In this document: positions 5,686 to 6,069 of the stretch, one piece after another | Numbering within the stretch: the first letter of the stretch is position 1 | How the letters are laid out: every line of letters starts with the position of its first letter | Source: Streptosporangiaceae bacterium | Lineage (GTDB): Bacteria > Actinomycetota > Actinomycetes > Streptosporangiales > Streptosporangiaceae | Reading direction: 5' to 3' | Assembly (NCBI GenBank): GCA_030040815.1 | Contig: JASHSZ010000419.1 | Span: 1-6,069, forward strand | DNA: 6,069 nucleotides | Translations under genes and position numbers: made by a program | Notes under the pieces: model-generated | What the model saw: only the letters and a program-made list of their open reading frames with translations | The model's database searches: none | Told to the model about the DNA's origin: nothing

Positions 5686-6069
5686 CTAGTCGGAGTGCTC
5701 GTGGGGATGTGCCATCGCCAGCACGTCGAGAGAGTGGTCGAGTTGCGCCTCGGTGATGTCGCCGCGCGCGACGTAGCCGCGGGAGATGACGACGTCGCGG
5801 ATCGTCGCGCCGGTATCGAGGGCCTGGTGGGCCACGGCTGCAGCCGCCTCATAGCCGATGTAGGGGTTCAGCGCCGTCACGATGGCAGGCGACGACTCGG
5901 CGTTGCGGCGTAGCCGGCCGACGTCGGCAGTAATGCCGCTGACGCACTTGTCGGCGAGCGAGCGCGCTGCCGCCGCTAGCAGCCGCAGCGAGGACAGCAG
6001 CGCCCGCGCCATGACCGGCATCATCACGTTGAGTTCGAAGCTGCCCGCCGCCCCGGCGAAAGCGACCGC
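5686..6069 (-). CDS. fumC: Class II fumarate hydratase, C-terminal part
   Basis: The last 127 residues of a cytoplasmic enzyme that interconverts fumarate and L-malate in the TCA cycle; the N-terminal three quarters, including the catalytic signature loop, lie beyond the right edge. Visible segments in order are [18 protein letters not shown] (family GNFELNV), [39 protein letters not shown] and [12 protein letters not shown], ending with LDVLAMA and a His-rich tail (HPHEHSD). The ESSPxIVTxLNxxIGYE segment and the LDVLAMA ending closely resemble the mycobacterial fumarase from memory and differ from aspartase, which ends MHP-type after a different C-domain. The usual Asn of GNFELNV is Ser here. 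Class II fumarases are iron-free homotetramers of about 465 residues. Aspartate ammonia-lyase is the main alternative. Confidence 0.87.
   Translation of the reverse strand, partial: AVAFAGAAGSFELNVMMPVMARALLSSLRLLAAAARSLADKCVSGITADVGRLRRNAESSPAIVTALNPYIGYEAAAAVAHQALDTGATIRDVVISRGYVARGDITEAQLDHSLDVLAMAHPHEHSD

Noticed and set aside
5610..5690. Inverted ACTAGC / GCTAGT pair at the two convergent gene ends, as a bidirectional terminator
   Set aside because: The arms are just the two TAG stop contexts, about 70 bases apart, with no T-tract or compact stem.

Overview
The window looks like chromosomal DNA from a high-GC actinomycete. Codons are strongly G/C-biased at the third position, antisense shadow reading frames are abundant, and the fumarase C-terminus closely resembles the mycobacterial class II enzyme from memory. 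Several proteins are secreted or membrane-bound, with actinobacterial-style domains. The genus cannot be fixed from the sequence alone.

Layout, left to right. Bases 1-3232 (minus strand) hold most of a very large secreted subtilisin-fold protease. Its 3' end lies beyond the left edge, and 1077 residues are readable in one uninterrupted frame. Bases 3233-3730 separate it from the next gene on the same strand. This gap contains a ribosome-binding site, a palindrome near the likely promoter, three tandem 28-bp repeats, and, directly behind the rhomboid gene, the frameshifted 5' stump of an amidohydrolase-family gene. Bases 3731-4498 (minus) encode a complete six-TM rhomboid protease. Bases 4499-4987 are a long divergent intergenic region with a Crp-like site, a near-perfect intrinsic terminator and a leader that can fold into mutually exclusive hairpins. 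These precede a plus-strand gene (4988-5614) for a small secreted or membrane-anchored transglycosylase-like (SLT) cell-wall enzyme, probably starting at TTG. Bases 5686-6069 (minus) are the 3' end of a class II fumarase gene, convergent with the SLT gene.

The genes do not form one obvious pathway. Three of the four intact or partial genes act at or outside the membrane (secreted protease, intramembrane protease, wall hydrolase), and the fumarase is a central-metabolism neighbour. The most interesting point is the large protease. It has an S8-type propeptide and an S8-like sequence after the nucleophile, but its active-site residues match the sedolisin (S53) serine-carboxyl pattern: Glu232, Asp236, Asp346 and Ser452 replace the Asp/His/Asn/Ser set of subtilisin. 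The second is the amidohydrolase remnant. The third is the possible attenuator in front of the wall-hydrolase gene.
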